Origin: MKSF01 sp037190225
Lineage (GTDB): Bacteria > Bacteroidota > Bacteroidia > Chitinophagales > Chitinophagaceae
Direction: 5' to 3'
DNA: 64,000 nt
Assembly (NCBI GenBank): GCA_037190225.1
Contig: JBBCJL010000003.1
Span: 248,001 to 312,000 of the forward strand
The notes under the pieces are model-generated. The model ran no database searches. It was not told where the DNA came from and saw nothing but the letters and a program-made list of their open reading frames with translations. Shown piece after piece: positions 44,810 through 52,919 of the stretch. The position numbers were made by a program, and so were the translations under genes. Each line of letters starts with the position of its first letter. Positions within the stretch are counted from its first letter, which is position 1.

Positions 44810-45708
44810 ATGCTAGAGATCATTACGCTGGATCATCATTTCCGGGATACAGACCAGGTCATTGCTTCTTTTATTGTCAGGAAAGGAGCAGATAAGATAC
44901 TGATAGAAACGGGCGCTTACGCTACTTATGAGCACCTGGAAGATGCCCTCCGTAAAGAAGGATATACGCCCGGGGATTTCCGGCACGTATTCCTGACACA
45001 CATCCATTTTGACCATGCCGGAGCCGCCTGGGCCTTTGCCCGCCAAGGGGCCGGGTCTATTTGCATGAAGCCGGGGTGCCGCATCTGAGCCGGCCTGAAA
45101 AGCTGTGGAGTTCGGCAGCTATGATCTATGGTGACCAGATGGGCAGCCTGTGGGGAAAAATGGAGCCTATTCCTCCGGAGCAGCTGACAGCGCTCCGGGA
45201 CGGCGACCGGATCACGATCGGTGATCTGGTCATTAAGGTGCTCTATACGCCCGGCCATGCCAGGCACCATGTAGCCTATGATATCGAAGGCAATATGTTC
45301 ACCGGTGATGCAGGAGGTGTGAAGATCGGGAATGGCCCGGTAGTGCCGCCCTGCCCGCCCCCGGATATTGATATCGGCTTATGGAAACAGTCTGTTGATA
45401 AAATACGGGAAGCGCGTCCCCATACCCTGTATCTGACACATTTCGGGCCGGTTACGGCTGTTGAGGAGCATTTTACGGCGCTCAGGAATATCCTGGACGA
45501 CCGGGCGGGCTTTATATACCCCCATTATAAGAACGGAACGCCCCGGGAAGAGCTGGCAGCCCTCTTTGTGCAATATACCCGGGAGCAGCTGGTCCGGGCA
45601 GGACTGGACCGGCATACGATAGAGCAGTATGAATACGCCAATCCCGGCTATATGTCCGTGAACGGCCTGCTGCGATACTGGAAGCTGAAAGAGGAAGGCA
45701 GGCTGTAA
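44810..45708 (+). pseudogene. Metallo-beta-lactamase-fold hydrolase, frameshifted
   Basis: Two plus-strand frames join to give one MBL-fold protein of about 299 residues. Frame 1 (from ATG 44810, MLEIITLDHHFRD) carries the metal motif LTHIHFDHAGAA and stops at 45088. Frame 2 begins to match where frame 1 is lost, around 45047-45055 (GGGGCCGGG): ARQGA is expected to continue VYLHEAGVPHLSRPEKL. Later ligands follow in frame 2 (TPGHARHH, FTGDAGG, LTHFGPV), ending at 45708. One missing base in the GC run explains it. The gene is either a recent pseudogene or the run was misread; all catalytic residues are otherwise intact. Confidence 0.85.
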
Positions 45709-45722
45709 TGCTCTTTACGGTA

Positions 45723-45744
45723 AAAGGCCCCGTACGGGGCCTTT
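45723..45744. terminator. Bidirectional terminator
   Basis: Perfect palindrome AAAGGCCCCGTACGGGGCCTTT between the convergent MBL-fold and TonB-receptor genes. Confidence 0.85.
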
Positions 45745-45775
45745 GTTGTGTCACAGTGACGGTGTATTGGTTTTA

Positions 45776-47995
45776 TCAGAACTGTATCCCTATATTGAAC
45801 AGCACAAATCGTGGTGCCTGGGGGAAATAATTGCTGGTCTGCTTCAGCGTACCGGCCTCGGTATAGGCGTAGGTATAGCCTCCGGAAGCGTACAGGCTGC
45901 TGAACAGGTTGTTGATAGCGATGCCGGCCTGTAAGGTATATTTCCTGAAAGGCAGGCTGTAGCTGAGCCTCAGGTGGCTGACCTGGTAGGCATCCAGGCT
46001 GCGGTTGTCATTGCTGGTATTATCCAGGTATTGCTTACCTACATATTTATGCTGGAAGAGGATGCTCAGCTGCCTGTATTGCGGGTCGATCTGCGTAAGC
46101 TGAAGCGGCAGGAATTCCAGGTTCAGCGCCGCGATGGCATTCGGTGAGAAGGCGATGTCCGTATTGTTATGCACCCGTATCTCCTGCTCGCCCGTATCCC
46201 AGTTGTCTATATATTCCTGAACGGTCCGGATCCTGTTCTGAGAAAAAGTGGCGTTGGCTGATACCTGGAAGGAAGGATGCACCTTGTACCGGCCACTCAG
46301 CTCTATCCCTGCGCGGTAGCTGTTATCCACGTTTACCCGCGCGTAGGCGCCCACATCATTGATCCGGCCATTGAGCACCAGCTGGTCCTTATACAGCATA
46401 TAATACACATTGGCATCGAAGCTGAACTTCCTGCCTTTGATATTATACCCCAGCTCCAGGTCATGCAGCTGCTCAGGTCTCGGCACTTCCACGGCATTGG
46501 TCTCAAAATCGTCCCGGTTCGGTTCCTTATTGGCCTTGGCGTAGGACAGGTATAATTTATGGAAAATTGGTCCGCCGTTGCTCAGGATATACTGGGTGCC
46601 CACTTTGGGGTTGATGAAATTGTACACAGCGCCGGGGCGGAGCTCGGGGTTCTTCCTGAAGCCGTACATATTATAATCCACGTAGCGGTACTGTATATCG
46701 CCGTACACGTTCCACCGCGGCGTTATATAATAGGAGGCTTTCAGGTAATGGTTGATCTCTGTCTTGTCCGCATCCAGGTTGTACCAGCGGTGGTTGGGGT
46801 CGATGCCGCCCCGGCTTGCCCAGAGTATCTCGCCGAAGTGCTGGCCGTCATAGCGGGACACCATACCGCCGAAAGTAACTTCCAGCTTGTCCTTTTCGTA
46901 CATCAGGTTGTACACTCCGCCATAGAAATAATTATCCAGCCACAGCTGGCGGATGATATCCGTACGGGTGAATGTGTCGCCGGCCGGTGTGGTGTGTGCC
47001 GGCAGCCAGTAGCTGCTGTATTTCTCATCCATACGGTACTCCTCGTAATACCCCGCACCCCGGGTAAGGAAGAGCCCGGCCTGTCCTTTCAGGTAAGGGC
47101 TGAACCTGTAGTCATAAAATGCCTGGAAGAACTGCTGCTGGTAATTGTCTGTCTGGTTCTTATAATACTTCCCGTCCGGCATACGTCCCAGGGGATTATA
47201 GCGCCTGTTGGCCTGCATCTCCTCTTCGGCGACACCGTTCCAGGCCTGTCCTGTCTTCTCGTGGCCCAGCATATAATTAAGGGTCAGCTTAGATCTGCTG
47301 TTGATGTTCCAGGAGCTCAGGAATTGCAGCGACCTTAAATTGGACTGCGACCGTTCGATATAGCCGTCCGATTGGATCTGCGACAGCCTTACATCAAAGG
47401 CCCAGTTGTTTTTCAGGCGGCCGGTATGGGCCTGAAGCGTGGTCTTGAAAGTATGGAAGCTGCCGGCGGATGCGTTCACGCTGCCCCCGGCCTGCTCTTC
47501 ATTGACCATATTATTAACCGATACGCTACCGCCGAATGCGCCGCCGCCGTTGGTGCTGGCACCCACGCCGCGCTGTATCTGTATGGATTGGGTGGAGCTG
47601 GCCATATCGGGAATATTGACCAGGAAAGTGCCCTGCGATTCAGGATTGTTCACGGGAACACCGTTCAGGGTAAAGTTGATCCGGGTATTGTCGGTGCCGC
47701 GGATGCTCATATTGGTATAGCCGATCCCGGTACCGGCATCAGAAGAGACAACGATAGAGGTCTCCTGCTGCAACAGGTAAGGTACATCCTGTCCCTGGTT
47801 TTGCCGGGCAATGTCTTCTTTTTTCAGTGTGGTGGCTGTAAAGGGCGTTACCTGTGAGGCTCTTATAGACCTGATAATTACAGGCTCCAGGACTGCGGAA
47901 CCGGCAGCGTCACGTACTATGCTGTCAGTGCCGGACTGCGCCCGGATCGCCCAGGGCAATAAGGCCGCTCCCATAAAGAGTACAGTTTTTTTCAT
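45776..47995 (-). CDS. TonB-dependent receptor under TPP riboswitch, predicted thiamine uptake
   Basis: 739 residues: signal peptide (ending AIRAQ), plug domain from about 35 (EPVIIRSIRASQVTPF, DVPYLLQQETSIVVSSDAG, YTNMSIRGTDNTRINFTLNGVPVNNPESQG, IQIQRGVGASTNGGGAFGG) and a 22-strand barrel to the terminal RFVLFNIGIQF aromatic end. No N-terminal carboxypeptidase-like domain. Outer-membrane importer energised by TonB. The 5' leader holds a TPP riboswitch, so the most likely substrate is thiamine or a thiamine phosphate, as in the thiamine-regulated receptors described in Bacteroidota; direct substrate evidence is absent. Single gene, terminated by the palindrome at 45723. Confidence 0.93.
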   Translation of the reverse strand: MKKTVLFMGAALLPWAIRAQSGTDSIVRDAAGSAVLEPVIIRSIRASQVTPFTATTLKKEDIARQNQGQDVPYLLQQETSIVVSSDAGTGIGYTNMSIRGTDNTRINFTLNGVPVNNPESQGTFLVNIPDMASSTQSIQIQRGVGASTNGGGAFGGSVSVNNMVNEEQAGGSVNASAGSFHTFKTTLQAHTGRLKNNWAFDVRLSQIQSDGYIERSQSNLRSLQFLSSWNINSRSKLTLNYMLGHEKTGQAWNGVAEEEMQANRRYNPLGRMPDGKYYKNQTDNYQQQFFQAFYDYRFSPYLKGQAGLFLTRGAGYYEEYRMDEKYSSYWLPAHTTPAGDTFTRTDIIRQLWLDNYFYGGVYNLMYEKDKLEVTFGGMVSRYDGQHFGEILWASRGGIDPNHRWYNLDADKTEINHYLKASYYITPRWNVYGDIQYRYVDYNMYGFRKNPELRPGAVYNFINPKVGTQYILSNGGPIFHKLYLSYAKANKEPNRDDFETNAVEVPRPEQLHDLELGYNIKGRKFSFDANVYYMLYKDQLVLNGRINDVGAYARVNVDNSYRAGIELSGRYKVHPSFQVSANATFSQNRIRTVQEYIDNWDTGEQEIRVHNNTDIAFSPNAIAALNLEFLPLQLTQIDPQYRQLSILFQHKYVGKQYLDNTSNDNRSLDAYQVSHLRLSYSLPFRKYTLQAGIAINNLFSSLYASGGYTYAYTEAGTLKQTSNYFPQAPRFVLFNIGIQF

Positions 47996-48092
47996 CAGTT
48001 GTTGCTATCATTAATGGTTACATAATAAACAACCGGGTGAGATGGCTATGTAAAGTCCGTAAGTATGCTGACGAATGCTTTACTGATTGAGC

Positions 48093-48162
48093 AGGATTCC
48101 CTAAACAGCATTACCTGTTCCAGGTTCATCGGGTATGATCTCAGCCTTAAAAAGCACCCCGT
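48093..48162 (-). promoter_or_regulatory. TPP riboswitch (THI element)
   Basis: Minus-strand leader of the TonB receptor reads ACGGGGTGCT ... GGCTGAGATCATACCCGATG, AACCTGGAACAGGTAATGCT, GTTTAGGGAAT. These are the conserved THI-box blocks: GGGGTGC stem, CUGAGA, ACCC, UGAACCUG and the closing AGGGAA. About 98 bp separate the element from the ATG at 47995, with room for an expression platform. Expected to reduce receptor expression when thiamine pyrophosphate is abundant. Confidence 0.93.
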
Positions 48163-48177
48163 TGTGGATTCTGACGG

Positions 48178-48185
48178 CAAAGTTA
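48178..48185 (-). promoter_or_regulatory. -7 promoter box of the riboswitch transcript
   Basis: TAACTTTG on the minus strand, 16 bp upstream of the riboswitch, so transcription would start just before it. Confidence 0.6.
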
Positions 48186-48210
48186 TGCTAAAAAAAGCAA
48201 TTTGCGCAAA

Positions 48211-48426
48211 ATGGGGACATACGACTGGACGCAGAAAAAGACATCCCTGCCGGAAACCAAAGAAACTATTGACCTGCTGCTGCTCCGGCAGATATCAGAC
48301 GCTTTAAAGATACCCGTAGAAGCCTTCCAGAATTTTGATGAGGACAGGTGGTGAATGTGATAGCTAATACGTTTGGTGAAAGATGAGATGATGGCACGGC
48401 TGGAGCAGTTGATAGCAAGGAAGTAA
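48211..48426 (+). pseudogene. XRE-type regulator remnant
   Basis: From ATG 48211 the frame reads YDWTQKKTSLPETKETID and LRQISDALKIPVEAFQNFDED, which is the middle of Bacteroidota HTH-XRE proteins, then stops after RW. In a second frame VNVIANTFGE follows, and in a third the typical C-terminus MMARLEQLIARK with a stop at 48426. The N-terminal helix-turn-helix and a central block are missing and frames are broken, so this is a decayed gene. The intervening frame from 48065 over the riboswitch is not coding. Confidence 0.75.
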
Positions 48427-48520
48427 CAGCACAGTCAGTAATATTGCTTAATATAAAAGGACGTACCGCTGTTGTATTTTATATTTTAAGAATATTTTAT
48501 AGATTTACCGTTATTATAAT

Positions 48521-48543
48521 TAACTAACAGAGACTGTTAGTTA
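48521..48543. repeat. Palindrome at the left end of the cassette array
   Basis: TAACTAACAG-AGA-CTGTTAGTTA, ten-bp perfect arms. It lies 47 bp before the GTTAGCGGCAA half site at 48590. Possibly the left part of a decayed attC-like site. Confidence 0.5.
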
Positions 48544-48589
48544 GTAATTGTAAGTATTTATAATTGTTTAGAGTTGCGCTTATTTACAA

Positions 48590-48600
48590 GTTAGCGGCAA
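48590..48600 (+). repeat. attC-like right half site (cassette 1 entry)
   Basis: GTTAGCGGCAA, 50 bp upstream of the first cassette gene. It has the orientation and core of the right ends at 49595-49603; its left partner is not clear. Confidence 0.5.
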
Positions 48601-48650
48601 CCTGTGAAACAGAGTAACAAATTTGAAATTGACAATATAAAGCAAAACAT

Positions 48651-49403
48651 ATGAAATGTAAATTACTTCTATTTCTTCTGACACTATTTTTGATTGTTGG
48701 ATGCGGACAACAAAACCAAGAACAACAGCATGAAGACTCCTATGGAAAACCATTAGTTATTCTTGTTGAGACTGACCCTTGGGCAATGGTTATTGGCTCA
48801 GATGTTCCTTCATTTGTCATTTATGAAACAGGGCAAATCATTTATAAACAAATTGAAAATAAGCACTTAAAATTTTATGAGGTAATATTGAGTAAATCAG
48901 AGTTGCAAAATATAATTAAATCATTAGGCATTACCGATAGTATTTACAAACTCCCCGACCACATAGATGCAAGTTCTTGGACTGACCAACCAGAAAATGA
49001 ATTAACTATTAATCTTGATTCGTTAAAAATTATTAGTGTTTATGGTTGTGTAGGAACAGATACTGAAGTAAGAGCGGTAACGCCAAAACCGTTTTTGACA
49101 ATTTATGATAATATCAAAAAATATAGAAACAAAAAAGCAAAAGAATGGTTGCCAAGCAAAATTGAAGTTATGTTTTGGGACTATGATTATGCACCAAACA
49201 AACGACCTTGGATAACAGGTTTTCCCGACTTGAATTCTCCAACAACAATTAAAAGAGGAGACGATTATAGTGTTTTCATTGATAAAAAAGATTATGATAA
49301 GTTTAAGAAATATTATTCTTTGAGAGGGGAAAAGGAAGCCGTAGAAATAAATGGAAAAAAGATGGCAATTGCTTATAGATTGCCATTCCCTAACATAAAG
49401 TAA
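48651..49403 (+). CDS. Cassette gene 1: lipoprotein of unknown function
   Basis: 250 residues with signal peptide and lipobox (LIVGC, Cys18). The mature part is an alpha/beta protein with VIYETGQIIYK, YGCVGTDTEVRAVTPKPF, KEWLPSKIEVMFWDYDYA and a basic middle. No family recognised. Low GC compared with the genes at 39-48 kb, and stands alone between attC-like sites. The stop is 5 bp before the next site at 49408, the close packing seen in integron cassettes. Start ATG 48651. Confidence 0.85.
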   Translation: MKCKLLLFLLTLFLIVGCGQQNQEQQHEDSYGKPLVILVETDPWAMVIGSDVPSFVIYETGQIIYKQIENKHLKFYEVILSKSELQNIIKSLGITDSIYKLPDHIDASSWTDQPENELTINLDSLKIISVYGCVGTDTEVRAVTPKPFLTIYDNIKKYRNKKAKEWLPSKIEVMFWDYDYAPNKRPWITGFPDLNSPTTIKRGDDYSVFIDKKDYDKFKKYYSLRGEKEAVEINGKKMAIAYRLPFPNIK

Positions 49404-49407
49404 GGCA

Positions 49408-49603
49408 GCCGCTAACATGGGTTTGGCGCAATGGCGGGTTAAGGCTAAAATTAAAGTTTCGGCTTTCTATTCCGCAAAAGCCAATTATATTGACTTTTTA
49501 CTTAAATTTATTCAATTAATTGGCTTTTGCTTACCGTGTCGCTAAATTGAAACTTTTCGCTTCAATTTCCGCCACTGACGCCAAGCCCCGAAACGTTAGC
49601 GGT
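49408..49603 (+). repeat. attC-like site 2, four nested stems
   Basis: 196-bp imperfect inverted repeat between cassette genes 1 and 2. Outer ends GCCGCTAAC (49408-49416) and GTTAGCGGT (49595-49603). Then GGTTTGGCG (49420-49428) with CGCCAAGCC (49579-49587); TGGCGG (49432-49437) with CCGCCA (49569-49574); AAAGTTTC (49453-49460) with GAAACTTT (49549-49556); and an inner hairpin GCAAAAGCCAAT (49474-49485) with ATTGGCTTTTGC (49519-49530). The order and the spacer bulges are as in a folded attC, with core GTTAGC in place of GTTRRRY type. Confidence 0.75.
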
Positions 49604-49625
49604 CAGGCTACAAACGACAGTTCCT

Positions 49626-51239
49626 ATGATAAAAAAATGGTTACAAGACATATTTGACAAGAAAGAACCGATAGAGGTTAGAGAATGGAGAACGGACAAT
49701 TCTATTCTCAAATTTCTGTTTTCAAACTTGGACAACAAAGGAAACTTGTCCGAAACTGCACACGACTTGCCAGACGAAAAAAAAGATGACGAAAAAATAA
49801 GGTTTGCGGCAGGACTTATGGACGCTATGTTTGGTGCGGACGATTCAGATGCTTCCAAAAAGAGAGTTGCAGAACTTTCAAAACACTTGAAAAAGATTGC
49901 AACAAAAGGCGACAAAATAAGTGAACAAGAATTTTACCGACTAATCACAGAAAATGAAGGCGTTATTGGAATTATTGACGAGTTTTTACAAGCAGTCGTA
50001 AATGAAGCATTGCCTATTCAGCCATATCTTTTCAATTTCGCAAAAGATTTGGCGACAAGAACAGACAAAAGAAATGCTGTAAAATTCGGTATTGCGATTT
50101 TGGGATTGTGTCAGAATAAATCCATTCTCAACGACATAAAGATTTTAGGACTACACGATGAGTTTACTGTTTATTCAACTATTGCGATTGCAAACTTATC
50201 TGACAATGCAGAAAATGACCTTTGGGAATTGGCACAGAAAGTTGACGGTTGGGGGAAAATCCAATTAGTTGATAGGTTGGCAAGACCTGAATTAAAAGAA
50301 CCAATCAAAGATTGGTTGATACTTGACGGTTACAAAAACAGTATTATGTATGAATACTTGGCTTACACTTGTGCGACTAATGGAGAATTACATAAAAAAT
50401 TAGAAAGCGAACAGATTGAAAACAAACTTTTCAAATCGGCTTCCGACATAATTGAGGCATTGATTGCAATAGGTGGACCAGCCGAAGACATTACTACTTA
50501 TCCTTTTGCTTCGCAAGTAATTCAAGATTTCATAAGACACGCAAAAAAGCACGCAACCGATATTTCAGACTTCAACGCTTTACAAAAAATCAAAGACTTT
50601 CTCACGGAGTTACAAAACGACATTGGAGAGCAAAAGAAAAATGGTTGGAATCAAGACATTATCTCAAATTGCCTAATTGAAATCGTTGAAATTTTGAATA
50701 GCAGAGATTGGAAGATTGTTGCGTATGAAAGTTTGAAAAGTAATGACAATGTAATTTATTGGAACGCCAAACAAGCAGCAGAAAAATTAGGAATTGATTT
50801 GTGGGAAACCGTTTGGGCAAGGTTGGAAGAAAAACCCCTTGACAGTTCTTCGTGGTATGACGTTACACATTACAGTAAACCCGAACATTCCGAAAAAATC
50901 ATAGACTTTGCTCTTAAACATTTGCCTTTTGACGAGTTGGCAACAGGAGCGAAAGATTCAAATGGATTTGGCGACAATTATAACAAACACGCAAGTCTTG
51001 AATACGCAACTACATTGTTGGAAAACTATCCTAAAAAGGGAGAGAAAATTGTCTTGACATCACTTAGAAGCCCTGTAACAAGAAACCGAAATATGGCAAT
51101 CAAAGTTTTGGACAAGTGGAAACAAGAAAATTGGTCGCCAGAAATTGAGAAAGAAATTAGACATTTACGAGAAATTGAACCAAACAACGACACGAAAGAA
51201 AACATTGAAAGATTATTAGACGGACAAGAATTGAAATAA
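49626..51239 (+). CDS. Cassette gene 2: helical repeat protein (HEAT-like)
   Basis: 537 residues, no signal peptide. Almost all alpha-helical with repeat-like helices (AVKFGIAILGLCQNKSILNDIKILGLHDEF, IIDFALKHLPFDELATGA, MAIKVLDKWKQENWSPEIEKEIRHLREI), consistent with a HEAT/ARM-type solenoid. Early charged segment DLPDEKKDDEKIRF. Function unknown; cytoplasmic, probably a protein-interaction scaffold. The start at 49626 lies 22 bp after site 2, the stop 7 bp before site 3. Low GC. Confidence 0.82.
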   Translation: MIKKWLQDIFDKKEPIEVREWRTDNSILKFLFSNLDNKGNLSETAHDLPDEKKDDEKIRFAAGLMDAMFGADDSDASKKRVAELSKHLKKIATKGDKISEQEFYRLITENEGVIGIIDEFLQAVVNEALPIQPYLFNFAKDLATRTDKRNAVKFGIAILGLCQNKSILNDIKILGLHDEFTVYSTIAIANLSDNAENDLWELAQKVDGWGKIQLVDRLARPELKEPIKDWLILDGYKNSIMYEYLAYTCATNGELHKKLESEQIENKLFKSASDIIEALIAIGGPAEDITTYPFASQVIQDFIRHAKKHATDISDFNALQKIKDFLTELQNDIGEQKKNGWNQDIISNCLIEIVEILNSRDWKIVAYESLKSNDNVIYWNAKQAAEKLGIDLWETVWARLEEKPLDSSSWYDVTHYSKPEHSEKIIDFALKHLPFDELATGAKDSNGFGDNYNKHASLEYATTLLENYPKKGEKIVLTSLRSPVTRNRNMAIKVLDKWKQENWSPEIEKEIRHLREIEPNNDTKENIERLLDGQELK

Positions 51240-51245
51240 GCCCGA

Positions 51246-51384
51246 ACCGCTAACATCGTATTGGCAATAGGCGGGTTAAACGGCTTAGTTCCGACACATT
51301 TGTGTAAAGCTAAACTTTCGATCTTCGATTTATCTTTATAATCAAATTTCTTGCCTTCGTAAAACTTCCCAAAACATTGGCGGC
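51246..51384 (+). repeat. attC-like site 3 (degenerate)
   Basis: Left end ACCGCTAAC (51246-51254) is intact and followed by ATTGGCAATAGGCGGGTTAA, similar to site 2. The right end reads CATTGGCGGC (51375-51384) in place of GTTAGCGGC. An inner hairpin ACACA/TGTGT is at 51293-51304. The inner part resembles site 2 (GGCTTAGTTCCG / AAAGCTAAACTTTCG) but with a partial pairing. Confidence 0.6.
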
Positions 51385-51390
51385 TATATT

Positions 51391-52056
51391 ATGACACGAC
51401 ACTTGACGACAATATTGTTACTATTTACGCTTCCGGCTTTCGGACAGAATAATCATTGCTTTTGCGACAAAGACACGCTTATGAACGAAGCAACAGTTTC
51501 GTGCGACACGACAATTTTCTCAAACAAAGCAAAACTTTATTGGCAATATAACTGCGACAGAATTTGGCTGACACTTGAAAACGTAAACGGACACAAAAAT
51601 GTGATTGACGAAATTCCTGTAGAATTATATGGATATACTTACAGACTTGGTTTTCATCTAATCAAAGAGTTTGACAAGACAGTTTTATTTCGGAGTGGTT
51701 GCCCTGCAAATGGACCTTGTATTTACACTTTAATTGACAAAAATAACGGAAACACAGTAAAAGAATTTGACCAACTCATTTGCATTGATACGGACATTAA
51801 ATGGAATAATGCTCACAAATATAATTTTGACTTTGTTGTCTATCTATCAGACACAACTAACAATCTAATAATTTACTATGTGGACAATAACAAGACATTG
51901 AAAGTGCCATTTAACGAAAACCGTACATCACAAATCCAACCTAAATATGATAAAATGACTTTAAACAATAATATCTTGACACTATTTTACGAGTTAGATG
52001 ACAACACAAAAAAGACATTAAACATAAACTTGAATGACAAAAAATACAGCCGCTAA
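51391..52056 (+). CDS. Cassette gene 3: secreted protein of unknown function
   Basis: 221 residues; N-terminal signal peptide (MTRHLTTILLLFTLPAFGQ). Beta-rich mature protein with five or so cysteines (HCFCDKDTL, VSCDTTIF, NCDRIW, SGCPANGPCIYTL), suggesting disulphides. No family recognised. Predicted periplasmic or secreted. It begins 6 bp after site 3 and ends 2 bp into the shared region of site 4 (stop at 52054-52056 lies inside GCCGCTAAC), typical of compact cassettes. Confidence 0.82.
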   Translation: MTRHLTTILLLFTLPAFGQNNHCFCDKDTLMNEATVSCDTTIFSNKAKLYWQYNCDRIWLTLENVNGHKNVIDEIPVELYGYTYRLGFHLIKEFDKTVLFRSGCPANGPCIYTLIDKNNGNTVKEFDQLICIDTDIKWNNAHKYNFDFVVYLSDTTNNLIIYYVDNNKTLKVPFNENRTSQIQPKYDKMTLNNNILTLFYELDDNTKKTLNINLNDKKYSR

Positions 52057-52145
52057 CAAGCAGTTTGGCAAAAGAGCGGAGTAATTGCTAAATTGAACGT
52101 TCCGCCTTCGATTATCGGCAATGCTATGAGCATTGGCTTTTTTCT
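52049..52145 (+). repeat. attC-like site 4, array end with terminator hairpin
   Basis: GCCGCTAACAAGCAGTTTGG start, then a variable middle, and a final AATGCT-ATG-AGCATT hairpin (52120-52134) followed by GGC and six T. It lacks a right half site. The mirror copy at 34501-34603 has the same ends. The hairpin can act as a terminator for cassette gene 3. Confidence 0.7.
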
Positions 52146-52281
52146 TAATTTAACTACGTGTAAGCTTACACTCTCCCTCTTTTCTTGCATCCTCTCCTAT
52201 AGTGCTATCTTCTCTTCCTGCAACCTCTTCAATTCCTCAATCGGATTGATATTAACAAGTTGGTGATACAATTTAAATTAT

Positions 52282-52309
52282 AAAACCGGGGTGAGCCGCC
52301 CCGGTTTTT
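52282..52309. terminator. Hairpin terminator near lipoprotein gene
   Basis: AAAACCGGGG / CCCCGGTTTT ten-bp stem with T runs on both sides; 34 bp after the stop of the minus-strand lipoprotein gene. Between 52146 and 52281 a short minus-strand frame ends in INPIEELKRLQEEKIAL and a stop at 52197; it has no start and is probably a gene remnant. Confidence 0.75.
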
Positions 52310-52342
52310 AGCATTTTATAATGACCATGCAGCATAGTGTCA

Positions 52343-52903
52343 TTATTTGTTTCGCAGAGCAGCTTTTGTACTGTCAGACCATTTTTGCTGCGCTTCGACA
52401 GAACGCACCTGGTAATTTGTTTTCAGGGAATCATAAGGAAGGTCCTGCCCTCTTAAGAAACCATAGTGTGCCTTTAGCCAGTTTCTTTTTAGCGGGATGA
52501 TTTCATTATAGCTGCTATGTGACACCTTGTCTTCCGAAGGCTGGAAGGCATACAGCATCTCTTTCCTGCTTACCAGGTAGCCTGTATGCGCTATCGCTGC
52601 CTTACTGACAGTATTGTACCTGTCATATAATATGATCGTATCATTGCTTATTTTATACCGGCCGGTTTCAGATACCTGGTTGTCGCAACCTCCCCATACA
52701 TATGTGAGATCTTTTCGTAAATAAAGCATGACCAAGGGCGTAGCCGTCATCCGTCCGTGAAAATGAATTTCCAGCTTCACCCTGTCTATTACATTAGGAA
52801 TATAGGTAGTGTATACGCCTTCCGGGTGAGCAGCCTTATCTTTCTCACCATAGCAGGAAAATACGGGTAATATGCCTAATAAGATGATCAATTTATGATT
52901 CAT
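52343..52903 (-). CDS. Lipoprotein of unknown family
   Basis: 186 residues with signal peptide and lipobox (LPVFSC, Cys17). Mature part has RVKLEIHFHGRMTATPLVMLYLRKDLTYVWGGCDNQVSETGRYKI, which suggests a beta-sandwich or lipocalin-like fold with an internal Cys. ATG at 52903. It is followed at lower coordinates by the hairpin at 52282 and preceded on the same strand by two further short genes, so the three may share a transcript. Function unknown. Confidence 0.75.
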   Translation of the reverse strand: MNHKLIILLGILPVFSCYGEKDKAAHPEGVYTTYIPNVIDRVKLEIHFHGRMTATPLVMLYLRKDLTYVWGGCDNQVSETGRYKISNDTIILYDRYNTVSKAAIAHTGYLVSRKEMLYAFQPSEDKVSHSSYNEIIPLKRNWLKAHYGFLRGQDLPYDSLKTNYQVRSVEAQQKWSDSTKAALRNK

Positions 52904-52919
52904 ATGGCTGTTTGATGGA

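Noticed and set aside
44756..45088. Independent 110-residue gene
   Set aside because: It is the first half of the frameshifted MBL-fold gene; the last ten residues are read after the shift and do not fit the family.
48065..48307. 80-codon plus-strand open frame
   Set aside because: Runs antisense through the TPP riboswitch; the true signal there is the RNA element and the XRE relic in another frame.
52197..52266. Minus-strand fragment ending INPIEELKRLQEEKIAL
   Set aside because: Looks like the C-terminus of a lost protein, but too short and without a start; noted only in the terminator entry.
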